A DNA stretch of 64,000 nt from Oscillospiraceae bacterium. Lineage in GTDB: Bacteria > Bacillota > Clostridia > Oscillospirales > Oscillospiraceae. The position numbers and the translations under genes were made by a program. Shown here one piece after another: positions 1 to 8,259 of this stretch. The stretch spans positions 1-64,000 of the forward strand of contig CACWYC010000015.1 of assembly GCA_902765025.1 (NCBI GenBank). Direction: 5' to 3'. Position 1 is the stretch's first letter, and every line of letters starts with the position of its first letter. The notes under the pieces were generated by a model. It did not search any database, had not been told where the DNA came from, and worked only from the letters and a program-made list of their open reading frames with translations.

Positions 1-160
1 AAACCGATTTCCAGACCCTTCGGGCCGTGAAAATCGGGCCGCTGCCTTGCGGCGGGCACGCTTCATCCGCCACAGGCGGCGCTGTGCCCGCACGCCCCCT
101 CATCCGTCACGGCCCGATGGGCCGTGCCACCTTCCCCCCAGGGGGAAGGCGATATCGTAT
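1..160 (+). repeat. Family A composite repeat, cut by the window edge
   Basis: Right part of a composite palindromic element. It carries a block also found near 18.07-18.18 kb and, inverted, near 48.0-48.1 kb, then the CGCCCCCTCATCC arm, a GGCC-type hairpin and the CCTTCCCCCCAGGGGGAAGG palindrome. No gene is visible here. A TCCGC/GCGGA motif with a pyrimidine tract (family C) follows at about 165-215. Confidence 0.75.
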
Positions 161-214
161 TGCAATTCTCAATCCGTCCGCGGAGCGGACACTTTTTCTC
201 TTCTCTCTTCACCG

Positions 215-262
215 AAAAAAGCCCCTGTTTGTGCCGATTCCGACACAAACAGGGGCTTTTTA
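215..262 (-). terminator. Rho-independent terminator of pnp
   Basis: A near-perfect 18-bp stem (AAAAAGCCCCTGTTTGTG against its complement) with a 10-nt loop and a T tract on the minus strand lies just after the pnp stop codon. Confidence 0.9.
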
Positions 263-270
263 TGCTTTAA

Positions 271-2421
271 TTATTCAATGGTCTCGCCGGCGGCTTCCTT
301 GGCGGCGATATCCTTCATGGCGTCCTTGTGAGACAGGTTCCAGCGGCCCTTCTCGTCGATCTCCATGAATTTGACCCACATCATGTCGCCCACCTTGCAG
401 GCGTCTTCCACCTTCTCGATGCGCTTGTCGGACAGCTTGGAGATATGCACCAGGCCGTCCTTGCCGGGGGCGATCTCCACGAAGGCGCCGAAGGTCATCA
501 GGCGCACGACGCGGCCGTAGTACAGCTTGCCCACCTCGGGCACGAACACGATGTCGTCGATGAACTTCTTGGCCAGCTCGCAGCTCTCGGCGTTGGGGGA
601 GGCGATGTGGATGGTGCCGTCGTCGTCGATGTCCACCTTGGCGCCGGACTCGGCCACGATCTTCTGGATCACGCTGCCGCCCTTGCCGATGACCTCGCGG
701 ATGCGGTCGGGGTCGATGTGCAGGGTGATCATCTTGGGGGCGTAGGGGCTGACCTCGGGCCGGGGCTCCGCGATAACGGGCAGCATAATCTGGTCCAGAA
801 TCTGCACCCGGGCGTCATAGGTGATGTCCAGGGCGTTGCGGATGATCTCCATGGTGAGGCCGTCGTTCTTCAGGTCCATCTGGATGGCGGTGATGCCCTT
901 CTTGGTGCCGGCCACCTTGAAGTCCATCTCGCCGTGGAAGTCCTCCACGCCCTGGATGTCGATGAAGGTGGTGAAGCCGCCGTCATCGTCCTGGATGAGG
1001 CCGCAGGAGATGCCGGCCACAGGGGCGGAGATGGGCACACCGGCGTCCATCAGAGCCAGGGTGGAGCCGCAGATGGAGCCCTGGGAGGTGGAGCCGTTGG
1101 AGGACACCACTTCGCTCACCACGCGGATGGCGTAGGGGAACTCCTCCACGGGGGGGATGACGGGCAGCAGGGCGCGCTCGGCCAGGGCGCCGTGACCGAT
1201 CTCGCGGCGGCCGGGGCTGCGGGCAGCCTTGGCCTCGCCCACGCTGTAACCGGGGAAGTTGTAGTGGTGCATATAGCGCTTCTCGGTCTCCTCCCAGATG
1301 GTGTCCAGCTTCTGGTTGGCGGAGAGGGTGTCCAGGGTGCAGACGGACAGCACCTGGGTCTGGCCGCGGGTGAAGAGGCCGGAGCCGTGGACACGGGGCA
1401 GCACACCCACCTCGGCGTCCAGGGGACGGATCTCGTTGCGCTGGCGGCCGTCCACACGGTGGCCCTCCAGCAGCCAGGCCTTGACGATCTTCTTCTGGAA
1501 CTTGTAGGTGATCTCCTCCAGGTACTGGTCCATGTTGGGGAACTCGTCCAGATACTTCTCGTGCCAGTGCTCGATCATCTCGTTCCAGCGGGCCTCGCGG
1601 ACGTTCTTATCGTCGGTGTCCATGGCGGCCTTGGCCTCGTCCATGAAATCGGCCACGATGCGGTCAAACAGCACCTGGTCGAAGTCGGCGTGGGGATAGT
1701 CGAACTTGGGCTTGCCCAGCTCCGCCACCATCTGGTTGATGAGGGCGATCTGGCGCTGGTTCTCCTCATGGGCAGTCTGAATGGCCTTGAACATGGTGTC
1801 GTTGTCCACCTGGTTGGCGCCGGCCTCGATCATGACCACCTTCTTGCCGGTGGAGACCACGGTCACGTCCAGGTCGGAGACCTTGCGCTGCTGGGCGTCG
1901 GGGTTGATGACCAGCTGGCCGTCCACCAGGCCCATCTTCACAGCGCCCACAGGGCCGTTCCAGGGGATGTCGGAGATGGCCAGGGCGGCGGACACGCCGA
2001 TGAGGGCGGCCACCTCGGGGGAGCAGTCGTGATCCACGGCCATGACGGTACACATCACCGCCACGTCGTTGCGGAAGTCGTAGGGGAACAGGGGGCGGAT
2101 GGGGCGGTCGATGACACGGGAGGTCAGGATGCCCTTCTCGCCGGGGCGGCCCTCGCGGCGGTTGAAGCTGCCGGGGATGCGGCCCACGGCGTACATCTTC
2201 TCCTCAAAGTCCACGCTCAGGGGGAAGAAGTCGATGCCGTCACGGGGACGGGGGGCGGCGGTGACGGTGCACAGCACCCGGGTGTCGCCGTAGCCCACCA
2301 TCACGGCGGCGTTGGCAAGCTCCGCCAGCTTGCCCACTTCCAGCGTCAGGGGGCGGCCGGCCAGGTCCATGGTGTACTTGTGGTAGTGGGGGAACTGGCG
2401 ATGGGTAATAATGGTTGACAT
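271..2421 (-). CDS. pnp: Polyribonucleotide nucleotidyltransferase (PNPase)
   Basis: Phosphorolytic 3'-to-5' exoribonuclease that degrades mRNA to nucleoside diphosphates in the cytoplasm, as a trimer. The 716 residues show the family order: RNase PH domain 1 (about 10-145), helical linker, RNase PH domain 2 (about 315-555), KH domain (IREVIGKGGSVIQKI, about 570) and S1 domain (YYGRVVRLMTFGAFVEI, about 635). ATG follows an AAAAAAGGAG ribosome site. It is downstream of rpsO on the same strand, the conserved rpsO-pnp pair, but separated from it by a terminator and a long hairpin leader, so it is probably controlled partly on its own. It ends at its own terminator. Confidence 0.98.
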   Translation of the reverse strand: MSTIITHRQFPHYHKYTMDLAGRPLTLEVGKLAELANAAVMVGYGDTRVLCTVTAAPRPRDGIDFFPLSVDFEEKMYAVGRIPGSFNRREGRPGEKGILTSRVIDRPIRPLFPYDFRNDVAVMCTVMAVDHDCSPEVAALIGVSAALAISDIPWNGPVGAVKMGLVDGQLVINPDAQQRKVSDLDVTVVSTGKKVVMIEAGANQVDNDTMFKAIQTAHEENQRQIALINQMVAELGKPKFDYPHADFDQVLFDRIVADFMDEAKAAMDTDDKNVREARWNEMIEHWHEKYLDEFPNMDQYLEEITYKFQKKIVKAWLLEGHRVDGRQRNEIRPLDAEVGVLPRVHGSGLFTRGQTQVLSVCTLDTLSANQKLDTIWEETEKRYMHHYNFPGYSVGEAKAARSPGRREIGHGALAERALLPVIPPVEEFPYAIRVVSEVVSSNGSTSQGSICGSTLALMDAGVPISAPVAGISCGLIQDDDGGFTTFIDIQGVEDFHGEMDFKVAGTKKGITAIQMDLKNDGLTMEIIRNALDITYDARVQILDQIMLPVIAEPRPEVSPYAPKMITLHIDPDRIREVIGKGGSVIQKIVAESGAKVDIDDDGTIHIASPNAESCELAKKFIDDIVFVPEVGKLYYGRVVRLMTFGAFVEIAPGKDGLVHISKLSDKRIEKVEDACKVGDMMWVKFMEIDEKGRWNLSHKDAMKDIAAKEAAGETIE

Positions 2422-2461
2422 GGTAAATCTCCTTTTTTGTAGCGTCGAGCCAGCCGAACCA

Positions 2462-2510
2462 TTAGCACTTGCATACGGGCCCGAAATTCGGGCGCATATT
2501 CAAGTTCTAA
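2462..2510 (-). promoter_or_regulatory. Long imperfect hairpin in the pnp leader
   Basis: On the pnp transcript the bases from 2510 down to 2462 fold into a stem of about 24 pairs with four mismatches and almost no loop, ending about 40 nt before the pnp ATG. In enterobacteria a double-stranded pnp leader is cut by RNase III and underlies PNPase autoregulation. The same role here is inference from position and shape. Confidence 0.6.
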
Positions 2511-2542
2511 GGGCTTTCCGACTGACTCGCAATATTGAAAAT

Positions 2543-2571
2543 AGGGTGATGCGCCTGCGGCACATCACCCT
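2543..2571 (-). terminator. Terminator or attenuator between rpsO and pnp
   Basis: AGGGTGATG pairs with CATCACCCT around a GC-rich loop, followed on the minus strand by ATTTTCAATATT. It lies directly after the rpsO stop. The T tract is short, so readthrough into pnp is plausible. Confidence 0.7.
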
Positions 2572-2579
2572 GATTTCAC

Positions 2580-2846
2580 TTACTTACGCAGACCCAGCTT
2601 GGCGATCAGGGCACGATAACGCTCAATGTCCTTCTTGGCCAGGTAGTCCAGCAGGCGACGGCGCTTACCGATCATCATCTGCATGCCGCGACGGCTGTGG
2701 AAGTCGTGGGGATGCACCTTCAGGTGCTCGGTGAGCTGGCTGATGCGCTCGGTGAGGATGGCCACCTGCACCTCGGGGGAGCCGGTGTCGGTCTCATGGG
2801 TACGGTTGTTCTCGATAATCGCGGTCTTCTGGTCTTTCAGCATCAT
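2580..2846 (-). CDS. rpsO: 30S ribosomal protein S15
   Basis: Primary 16S rRNA-binding protein of the small subunit platform. The 88-residue length and the conserved core ([19 protein letters not shown], then [20 protein letters not shown]) are diagnostic. ATG is preceded by an AGAAAGGTGG ribosome site. A promoter near 2954-2983 leaves a leader of about 100 nt, and S15 commonly represses its own mRNA through leader structures; whether that happens here cannot be read directly. It is followed by pnp. Confidence 0.98.
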   Translation of the reverse strand: MMLKDQKTAIIENNRTHETDTGSPEVQVAILTERISQLTEHLKVHPHDFHSRRGMQMMIGKRRRLLDYLAKKDIERYRALIAKLGLRK

Positions 2847-2953
2847 AGTGAAGTTCCACCTTTCTTAATAAGTACCCGCACACTGCGTATCGGGGCAGGT
2901 GAACGGCCCGGGAACGAAGTTGTGGGGCGAAATCTGCACACACGTGCTCAAAT

Positions 2954-2983
2954 AACATAACACACGAAAGCCGCCTTGTAAAG
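2954..2983 (-). promoter_or_regulatory. Promoter of rpsO
   Basis: On the minus strand TTTACA is followed after 18 nt by TATGTT, about 100 nt before the rpsO start. Good sigma-A match. Confidence 0.6.
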
Positions 2984-3029
2984 GGCTTTTTGCAAATTTT
3001 TATAGGGAAATGGGGAGGTTTTTGCGGTG

Positions 3030-3425
3030 GAGGGGAGAAATCGCCTGCCCCTTGGGGGAAGGCCGGTTGGCTGCGGGTGGGTGTCGGTTTTATCCGTAGG
3101 GGAGGACGACCCTGTCCTCCCCAGCCCAAGTTCGGTGACGCACAGGGGCGGACAGAGTCGTCCGCCCCTACACACGATTTGCCGTTACCGTATTCCATTC
3201 ACCTGGCCCTGGCGGTATTCGTTACCGGGTCACGGGCCGCCGGGGTCGTCGGCCCCTACGGTGATAGACGATGCCCCTTGCCATTCAATCGGGCGGGGCG
3301 GTGTTTGTTACCGGGTTGCGGGCGCTTCGTGAAGCGCCCCTACGGTGGTAATTGCCGCCGATTGCTATTCATTCGCCCCGGCGGTCACGGTCATCCCCCC
3401 TGCCGCGCGAATTGGCGCGGCCATG
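3030..3425. repeat. Family B interspersed repeats between rpsO and the ATP-grasp gene
   Basis: The gap holds several GTAGGGG...CCCCTAC units: a pair around 3098-3170 with internal GGACGAC/CCTGTCC and GGCGGACAGAGTCGTCCGCC palindromes, one ending near 3260, and GGGCGCTTCGTGAAGCGCCC near 3323. They are joined by degenerate linkers. No coding sequence is supported. Confidence 0.75.
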
Positions 3426-3429
3426 CATT

Positions 3430-4461
3430 TTATTTCACGTCAATCCCCTGCCGGGTGAAGCAGGGAATGAGGCCCTCCCAGGGGTGGGGGGCGTCCTTGT
3501 CGGGCATCTGGGCCAGGTCGTAGCCGGGGTAGTCGTTGCCCTCCACCAGCACGGGGCCGGCGGGGGTGACGCAGATGTCCCAGCCCACGTAGCGGAAACC
3601 GGGGTAGACACGGGCCGCCGTCAGCGCCAGGGCCTTGCACTCCGCCGCCATGGGGATTTCGTACCCCTTGAAGGTGATGCCCGTGTCGGGGTGGGCGGTG
3701 AACTCCTCCAGCTCCTCGCTGTGGCCGTTGGAGATGATGCGGCCGGTGTCGATGTCCAGGCGGCAGGTGATGCCGCCCCGGCCGGTGTTGTCGCACTCGG
3801 CGTCGCCGGTGCCGGCCTTGCAGGCGGCGTAGATGACGGTGGGCTGGCCGTCGTCCTTGACAAAGGTGGCCACCCGGACGCAGTTGATGCTCTGGGGGTG
3901 GAGGGCCGCCATGCCGGGATGCTGGGTCAAAACCTCCTCGGCAATGCCGAAGGGCTTGTCCGGCTGTTTGAGATAGGCCCACAGGCCGTCGGCGCCGTCA
4001 AAATCTTTGAAGTACAATTTCTCGATGCCCCGGCCGCAGTCGGCGTCCACGGGCTTTGCCATAATGGCCTCCTTGCCCTGCAAAAAGGCGGCAAAGCCGG
4101 CGGCGTCGCCGGTGCGGAGGTCGTAGGTCTGGCGGCCCATGTAGGGGGCGAATTTGGCGGCGAAGGTGTTTTTATCGTTGAAAATGGGGGCGTAGGCCCG
4201 GTCGTTGACCCGCTTGACGAAGGCGGCGGAGCTGAGGCGGGTGAAGAAGGTGGCGCGCTCGGCGTCGGTGGTCTCATAGAAGCGGAACATCATGTAGTCG
4301 GTGGGGCCGGCGCCGTACACCCGGGCGCAGCGCAGCATATCGAAGAAGATGGCGGTGCTGCTCTTGCCGCATTCCGCGGCGGCCTTGCGGGCCATTTGGG
4401 CGGTGCGGCGGAGAATATCGCCGCTGCCGGCGGCGGTGCGAAGAACGGATGAAAGCTTCAT
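3430..4461 (-). CDS. ATP-grasp enzyme, sugar-transfer-associated type
   Basis: A 343-residue ATP-grasp protein of the family often found beside polysaccharide genes (ATPgrasp_ST type). Family members ligate a carboxylate to an amine or thiol using ATP; no substrate can be assigned here. Visible signs are an ATP-binding lysine and glycine loop (AKPVDADCGRGI, about 170) and the C-terminal metal-binding segment (VGWDICV...VLVEGNDYPGYD, about 300-320). The N-terminal 100 residues are helical. ATG at 4461 has a good AGGAG site. It is monocistronic with repeats on both sides, and no sugar-transfer genes lie nearby, which is unusual. Family assignment is fairly firm; function is open. Confidence 0.8.
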   Translation of the reverse strand: MKLSSVLRTAAGSGDILRRTAQMARKAAAECGKSSTAIFFDMLRCARVYGAGPTDYMMFRFYETTDAERATFFTRLSSAAFVKRVNDRAYAPIFNDKNTFAAKFAPYMGRQTYDLRTGDAAGFAAFLQGKEAIMAKPVDADCGRGIEKLYFKDFDGADGLWAYLKQPDKPFGIAEEVLTQHPGMAALHPQSINCVRVATFVKDDGQPTVIYAACKAGTGDAECDNTGRGGITCRLDIDTGRIISNGHSEELEEFTAHPDTGITFKGYEIPMAAECKALALTAARVYPGFRYVGWDICVTPAGPVLVEGNDYPGYDLAQMPDKDAPHPWEGLIPCFTRQGIDVK

Positions 4462-4599
4462 AGGGGGTTCTCCTTTTGACGAAAACTTCGGTATGTATTA
4501 TAGCCAAAAAAGGGAAAAAGAAAAGACCTTTTGCAATATTTTTCCGTAATGGGAAATATCAGCGGGCGCGGCAACGGAGTGGTGCGGGGCGACGGGAAA

Positions 4600-4875
4600 C
4601 GGCAACGACACCACTGCGTAGGGGCGGGGCTCTGCTCCGCCCTCTCTGCGCCGCAAAACCCGGGTTGGGGCGGACAGAGTCGTCCGCCCCTACGGAAATA
4701 CGATATCGGGTTCCATTCACCTTACGTTGGTGGTCATCGCCCCCTCATCCGTCACGGCCTGCGGCCGTGCCACCTCTTGCCCACGTTGCGGCATCCGGTT
4801 CCCAGGCCCGTTGGGCCATGGCAACCGGGCGGCGGCGCTTCGGGCACAGCCCCCCAAGGGGAAGGCGGGGCGGTT
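4600..4875. repeat. Family B and A repeats upstream of the ABC exporter operon
   Basis: A GTAGGGGCGGGGCTCTGCTC unit begins near 4619 and ends in a CCCCTACGG arm near 4693. A family A half-element follows from about 4740, with the linker block CTTGCCCACGTTGCGGCATC at 4775 that recurs near 55.73 and 59.88 kb. Confidence 0.75.
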
Positions 4876-4945
4876 ATTTGTTTCCGTTTGCCATCCCCCT
4901 CCATTTTTCTCCCCCCTCCCCTTTTTCTTTTTCCAAAAAATATGC

Positions 4946-4999
4946 TTGACATTTTGCCGCCGATAGTGTATAAGTGTACTAACACGATTAATACACTAT
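4946..4999 (+). promoter_or_regulatory. Promoter and inverted-repeat operator of the GntR-ABC operon
   Basis: TTGACA (4946) and TATAAG (4969) are 17 nt apart. A perfect inverted repeat, ATAGTGTAT (4963-4971) and ATACACTAT (4991-4999), overlaps the -10 box and start site. This is where a YtrA-type GntR repressor encoded by the next gene would bind to autoregulate. Binding is inference; promoter and palindrome are read directly. Confidence 0.75.
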
Positions 5000-5039
5000 A
5001 CCGTGGTACCAAAAACCAACCGAAAAAGGAGGCAGAGCG

Positions 5040-5405
5040 ATGATACATTTAGATTATCGTGACAGCCGCCCCATCTACGAGCAGGTCAAGGACGGGCTGC
5101 GCCACCTGATGGTGACGGGGGCCCTGGGCGCGGGGGACAAACTGCCCTCCGTCCGGGCGCTGGCCGGAGAGCTGGCCATCAACCCCAACACCATTCAGCG
5201 GGCCTACGGCGAGCTGGAGCAGGAGGGGTACGTGGTGTCCGTCACAGGCAAGGGCAGCTTCGTGGCCGAGTCCGGCGGGCAGCACGACGCGCGCAAGACG
5301 GAGCTGCTGCAAAAGGCCCGGCCCATTTTGGCGGAGCTGAAAAGCCTGGGCGCCACCGAGACGGAGCTGCTGCAGCTATGGAGAGGAGACGAGAAACATG
5401 CTTGA
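5040..5405 (+). CDS. GntR family regulator, YtrA type
   Basis: A 121-residue repressor with an N-terminal winged helix-turn-helix (residues about 8-75, YEQVKDGLRHLMVTGALGAG ... LAGELAINPNTIQRAYGELE) and only a short helical tail instead of the large effector domain of most GntR proteins. This is the YtrA subfamily, which typically controls a neighbouring ABC transporter and senses cell-envelope stress. It overlaps the downstream ATPase gene by 8 bp. The ATG has an AAAGGAGG site, and an inverted repeat over the promoter suggests autoregulation. Confidence 0.92.
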   Translation: MIHLDYRDSRPIYEQVKDGLRHLMVTGALGAGDKLPSVRALAGELAINPNTIQRAYGELEQEGYVVSVTGKGSFVAESGGQHDARKTELLQKARPILAELKSLGATETELLQLWRGDEKHA

Positions 5406-6294
5406 AGCCAAGAGCGTAGTCAAGACCTTTGAGGGCTTCCGGGCCCTGGACGAGGCCACCATGACGGTGCCCAAGGGGGCCGTGTACGGCCTGGTGGGCC
5501 CCAACGGCGCCGGTAAATCCACCATCATCCGCCATTTCACCGGCGTGTACCGCCCCGACAGCGGCCAGCTGCTGCTGGAGGGCCAGCCCATTTACGAAAA
5601 CCCGGACGTGAAGCGGCGCATCGCCGTCATCCCCGACGACTGGTTCTATTTCCCCCAGGCCAACATCGCGGAGATGTCCCGGTTTTACGCCGGGATGTAC
5701 CCCACCTTTGACCGGGAGCGGTACCAGAAGATGAAGCAGGTGTTCCCCATCAGCGACGTGCAGCCCATCCGCCGGATGAGCAAGGGCCAGCAGAAGCAGG
5801 CCGCTTTCTGGCTGGCCATGTGCTGCCGCCCGGATTACCTGATTTTAGATGAGCCCGTGGACGGCCTGGACCCCGTCATGCGCCGCCAGGTGTGGAGCCT
5901 GCTGCTGGGCGACGTGGCGGAGAACGGCACCACCGTGCTGGTCAGCTCCCACAACCTGCGGGAGCTGGAGGACGTGTGCGACCACGTGGGCATCATGAAC
6001 AAGGGCAAGGTGCTGCTGCAGCACAGCCTCAGCGAGCTGCAGGACAACACCGTGAAGCTGCAGGTGGCCTACCCCGGCGTGGAGCCGGAGCTGCCCGCGG
6101 GCCTCAACGTGGTACACCGCTCCAGCGTGGGCCGGGTACACACCTACATCCTCCGGGGCAACCGGGAGGAGATCCTGGCCACCATGGCCACCACCAATCC
6201 TCTGCTGCTGGAGGCCATCCCGCTGACGCTGGAGGAGATTTTCATCTATGAGTTAGGAGGTGCCGACTATGCGGTTCGGGACATCGTCCTTTAA
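5398..6294 (+). CDS. ABC transporter ATP-binding protein
   Basis: A 298-residue ABC ATPase. Walker A is GPNGAGKST (about residue 39), the signature region is degenerate (MSKGQQKQ, about 128), Walker B is LILDEP (about 150), and the switch histidine lies in VSSHNL. The C-terminal 80 residues resemble the accessory domain of YtrB-type exporters. It sits between the GntR gene and a large permease and overlaps both. The likely role is powering an exporter for an envelope-active compound or lipid; the substrate is unknown. Confidence 0.93.
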   Translation: MLEAKSVVKTFEGFRALDEATMTVPKGAVYGLVGPNGAGKSTIIRHFTGVYRPDSGQLLLEGQPIYENPDVKRRIAVIPDDWFYFPQANIAEMSRFYAGMYPTFDRERYQKMKQVFPISDVQPIRRMSKGQQKQAAFWLAMCCRPDYLILDEPVDGLDPVMRRQVWSLLLGDVAENGTTVLVSSHNLRELEDVCDHVGIMNKGKVLLQHSLSELQDNTVKLQVAYPGVEPELPAGLNVVHRSSVGRVHTYILRGNREEILATMATTNPLLLEAIPLTLEEIFIYELGGADYAVRDIVL

Positions 6295-8107
6295 GACGCT
6301 GCTGCTGAGCAACTGGAAGCGGAGCTGGCCCCTGGGCTTCGGCTACTGCTTCGTCCTGTTCTTCTCCGTGGCCATCCCCACCTGGTCCGTGGGCCGGTGG
6401 AGCGACAGGGCCCTGCTGGACATGAGCGACCAGCTCTATAACACCATCACCGTCATGCCCGTGGTGGCCATGATCGCCGCCCTGGCGGTGGCCATGGTGA
6501 TGTTCGACTATCTGATGAAGCCCAGCGCCGTGGGCATGATGCACGCCCTGCCCATGCGGCGCAGCGGCGTGTTCGCGGCGCAAATGGTGTCCGGCTTCTC
6601 CCTGCTGACGGCGGGCAATCTGTTCATCGCCCTCTGCACCGCCCTGCTGGCCTCCACCAACGGCGGCGTGCCGCTGAAGGCCCTGTGGCTGTGGCTGCTG
6701 TGCATCGAGCTGGAGGAGTTCTTCTTCTTCGCTCTGGCGGCCTGCTGCGCCGCCGTCACCGGCTGGCTGCTGGGGCTGCCCGTCATCTATGTGGGCGTCA
6801 ACTTCATGGTGTTGGCCTACCGGCTGCTGCTGAACATGATGGCCGGGGCCTTTTACAAGGGCTTCTCCGGCATGGACCAGGACCAGATCACCAAATTCAC
6901 CTACTGGTGTACCCCGGTGGTGAAAATGGTGCAGTCCACTGAGGCGGAGACCACCGCCGACGGCTACATGAACTTCGTCCGCGTGCTGCCCCGCAGCGGG
7001 CTGAACACCGTGTGGATTTACGCCGCGGCAGGCGTTGCCCTGCTGGCCCTGGCCTGGCTGCTCTATCGCCTCCGCCACAGCGAGACGGCGGGCAGCGCCA
7101 TCGTGTTCCCCTGGCTGCGGCCCATCGTGTGCTACGTCATCTCCGTGGCCGGCGGCCTGGCCATCGGCACGCTGGTGTTCACCCTCATCAGCCGTGACGG
7201 CACCGACCGCATCGGCCTGGTGCTGTGGCAGATCGTCATGGGCGCGGTGACCTACTGCGCGGTGCAGATGCTGCTGCAAAAGAGCTATAAGATCTGGCAT
7301 CGCAGGACCTGGATCGGCCTGGCCATCCTGGCGGCCATCCTCATCCTCATCCCCACCGTCATCCGTCTGGACCCCACCGGCTACCAGCGGCGGCTGCCGG
7401 AGGCGGAGGACGTGCATGACGTGTGGATCTCCGGCGGCATCATCGACGGCCTCGACTCCAAGGACCCCCAGACCATTGCCGACACCATCGCCCTCCACGC
7501 CCTGCTCATCGACGGCGCCTATGACGACGATCGGTACGACAGCCGGGAGACCCAGTATTTCCACGTCACCTACACCCTGAAGAGCGGCGAGACCTTCTCC
7601 CGCAGCTATAGCTACAGCATCGAGGACAACGCCCTGAAAACCGCCCTGGGCAAGCTGGTGAACAACCCGGAGCTGCGGCTGCGCAGCATCATGGAGGGCC
7701 GGGAGGACTACGGCACCGACTTCACCGGCGGCATGGTGTACTGCTGGATGAGCAGCGCCGACGAGATGCTGCTGACGGCGGAGCAGGCCCGGGCCCTCTA
7801 CGACGCCGCCCTGGCCGACGCCGCCACCCCCGTGGACGTGGACACCCTGCTGGAGGAATACAGCAGCTACCATCCCGCGGCCTATCTGGACATCGAGCTG
7901 ACCACCCCCAAGGGCACCTACACCCTCCGGAACGTGACCCCCGCCAGCACCCACATCCTGGCCCTGCTGGAGGAGTACGGCATCACCCGGGCCATGCCTG
8001 AGGCCTTCGAGGAGTGGAACGTCTTGGGCGTGCCCTACGGCGACGACGTGGTGAACTCCGCCCCCGCCATTGAGGACTTGGTGCCCTCGTCCGCCTCCAT
8101 GGGCTAA
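6269..8107 (+). CDS. ABC transporter permease with large C-terminal soluble domain
   Basis: A 612-residue membrane protein paired with the preceding ATPase. Roughly the first 370 residues contain eight or nine hydrophobic segments; the last 240 are soluble and acidic, with no motif I recognise. I chose ATG at 6269 rather than the in-frame GTG at 6260, because the TTAGGAGG ribosome site at 6253-6260 is correctly spaced for 6269. It overlaps the ATPase gene by 26 bp, so the two are translationally coupled. The operon ends at a strong terminator. Confidence 0.88.
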   Translation: MRFGTSSFKTLLLSNWKRSWPLGFGYCFVLFFSVAIPTWSVGRWSDRALLDMSDQLYNTITVMPVVAMIAALAVAMVMFDYLMKPSAVGMMHALPMRRSGVFAAQMVSGFSLLTAGNLFIALCTALLASTNGGVPLKALWLWLLCIELEEFFFFALAACCAAVTGWLLGLPVIYVGVNFMVLAYRLLLNMMAGAFYKGFSGMDQDQITKFTYWCTPVVKMVQSTEAETTADGYMNFVRVLPRSGLNTVWIYAAAGVALLALAWLLYRLRHSETAGSAIVFPWLRPIVCYVISVAGGLAIGTLVFTLISRDGTDRIGLVLWQIVMGAVTYCAVQMLLQKSYKIWHRRTWIGLAILAAILILIPTVIRLDPTGYQRRLPEAEDVHDVWISGGIIDGLDSKDPQTIADTIALHALLIDGAYDDDRYDSRETQYFHVTYTLKSGETFSRSYSYSIEDNALKTALGKLVNNPELRLRSIMEGREDYGTDFTGGMVYCWMSSADEMLLTAEQARALYDAALADAATPVDVDTLLEEYSSYHPAAYLDIELTTPKGTYTLRNVTPASTHILALLEEYGITRAMPEAFEEWNVLGVPYGDDVVNSAPAIEDLVPSSASMG

Positions 8108-8126
8108 ACCATTACGCCAATAACGG

Positions 8127-8158
8127 AAAAAGGAACGGCCTGCGGGCCGTTCCTTTTT
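8127..8158 (+). terminator. Terminator of the ABC exporter operon
   Basis: AAAAAGGAACGGCC pairs with GGCCGTTCCTTTTT around a short loop. A family B unit (GGGCGCTTCATGAAGCGCCC) lies just downstream at about 8199-8218. Confidence 0.92.
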
Positions 8159-8259
8159 CATGCGTATGATAGTTCTGCGTCTTCCCGCCATGTGGGCGGG
8201 CGCTTCATGAAGCGCCCCTACGCCTTTACCGATATGGCTTTGCCGTTCTGGGGGATGGA

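Noticed and set aside
328..2418. A 696-codon frame antisense to pnp
   Set aside because: A G+C-rich codon artefact rich in His, Gly and Val; the opposite strand encodes full-length PNPase.
6242..8191. A 649-codon frame antisense to the ABC permease
   Set aside because: Low-complexity His/Gly/Ala/Val-rich composition, no motif, opposite a clear membrane protein.
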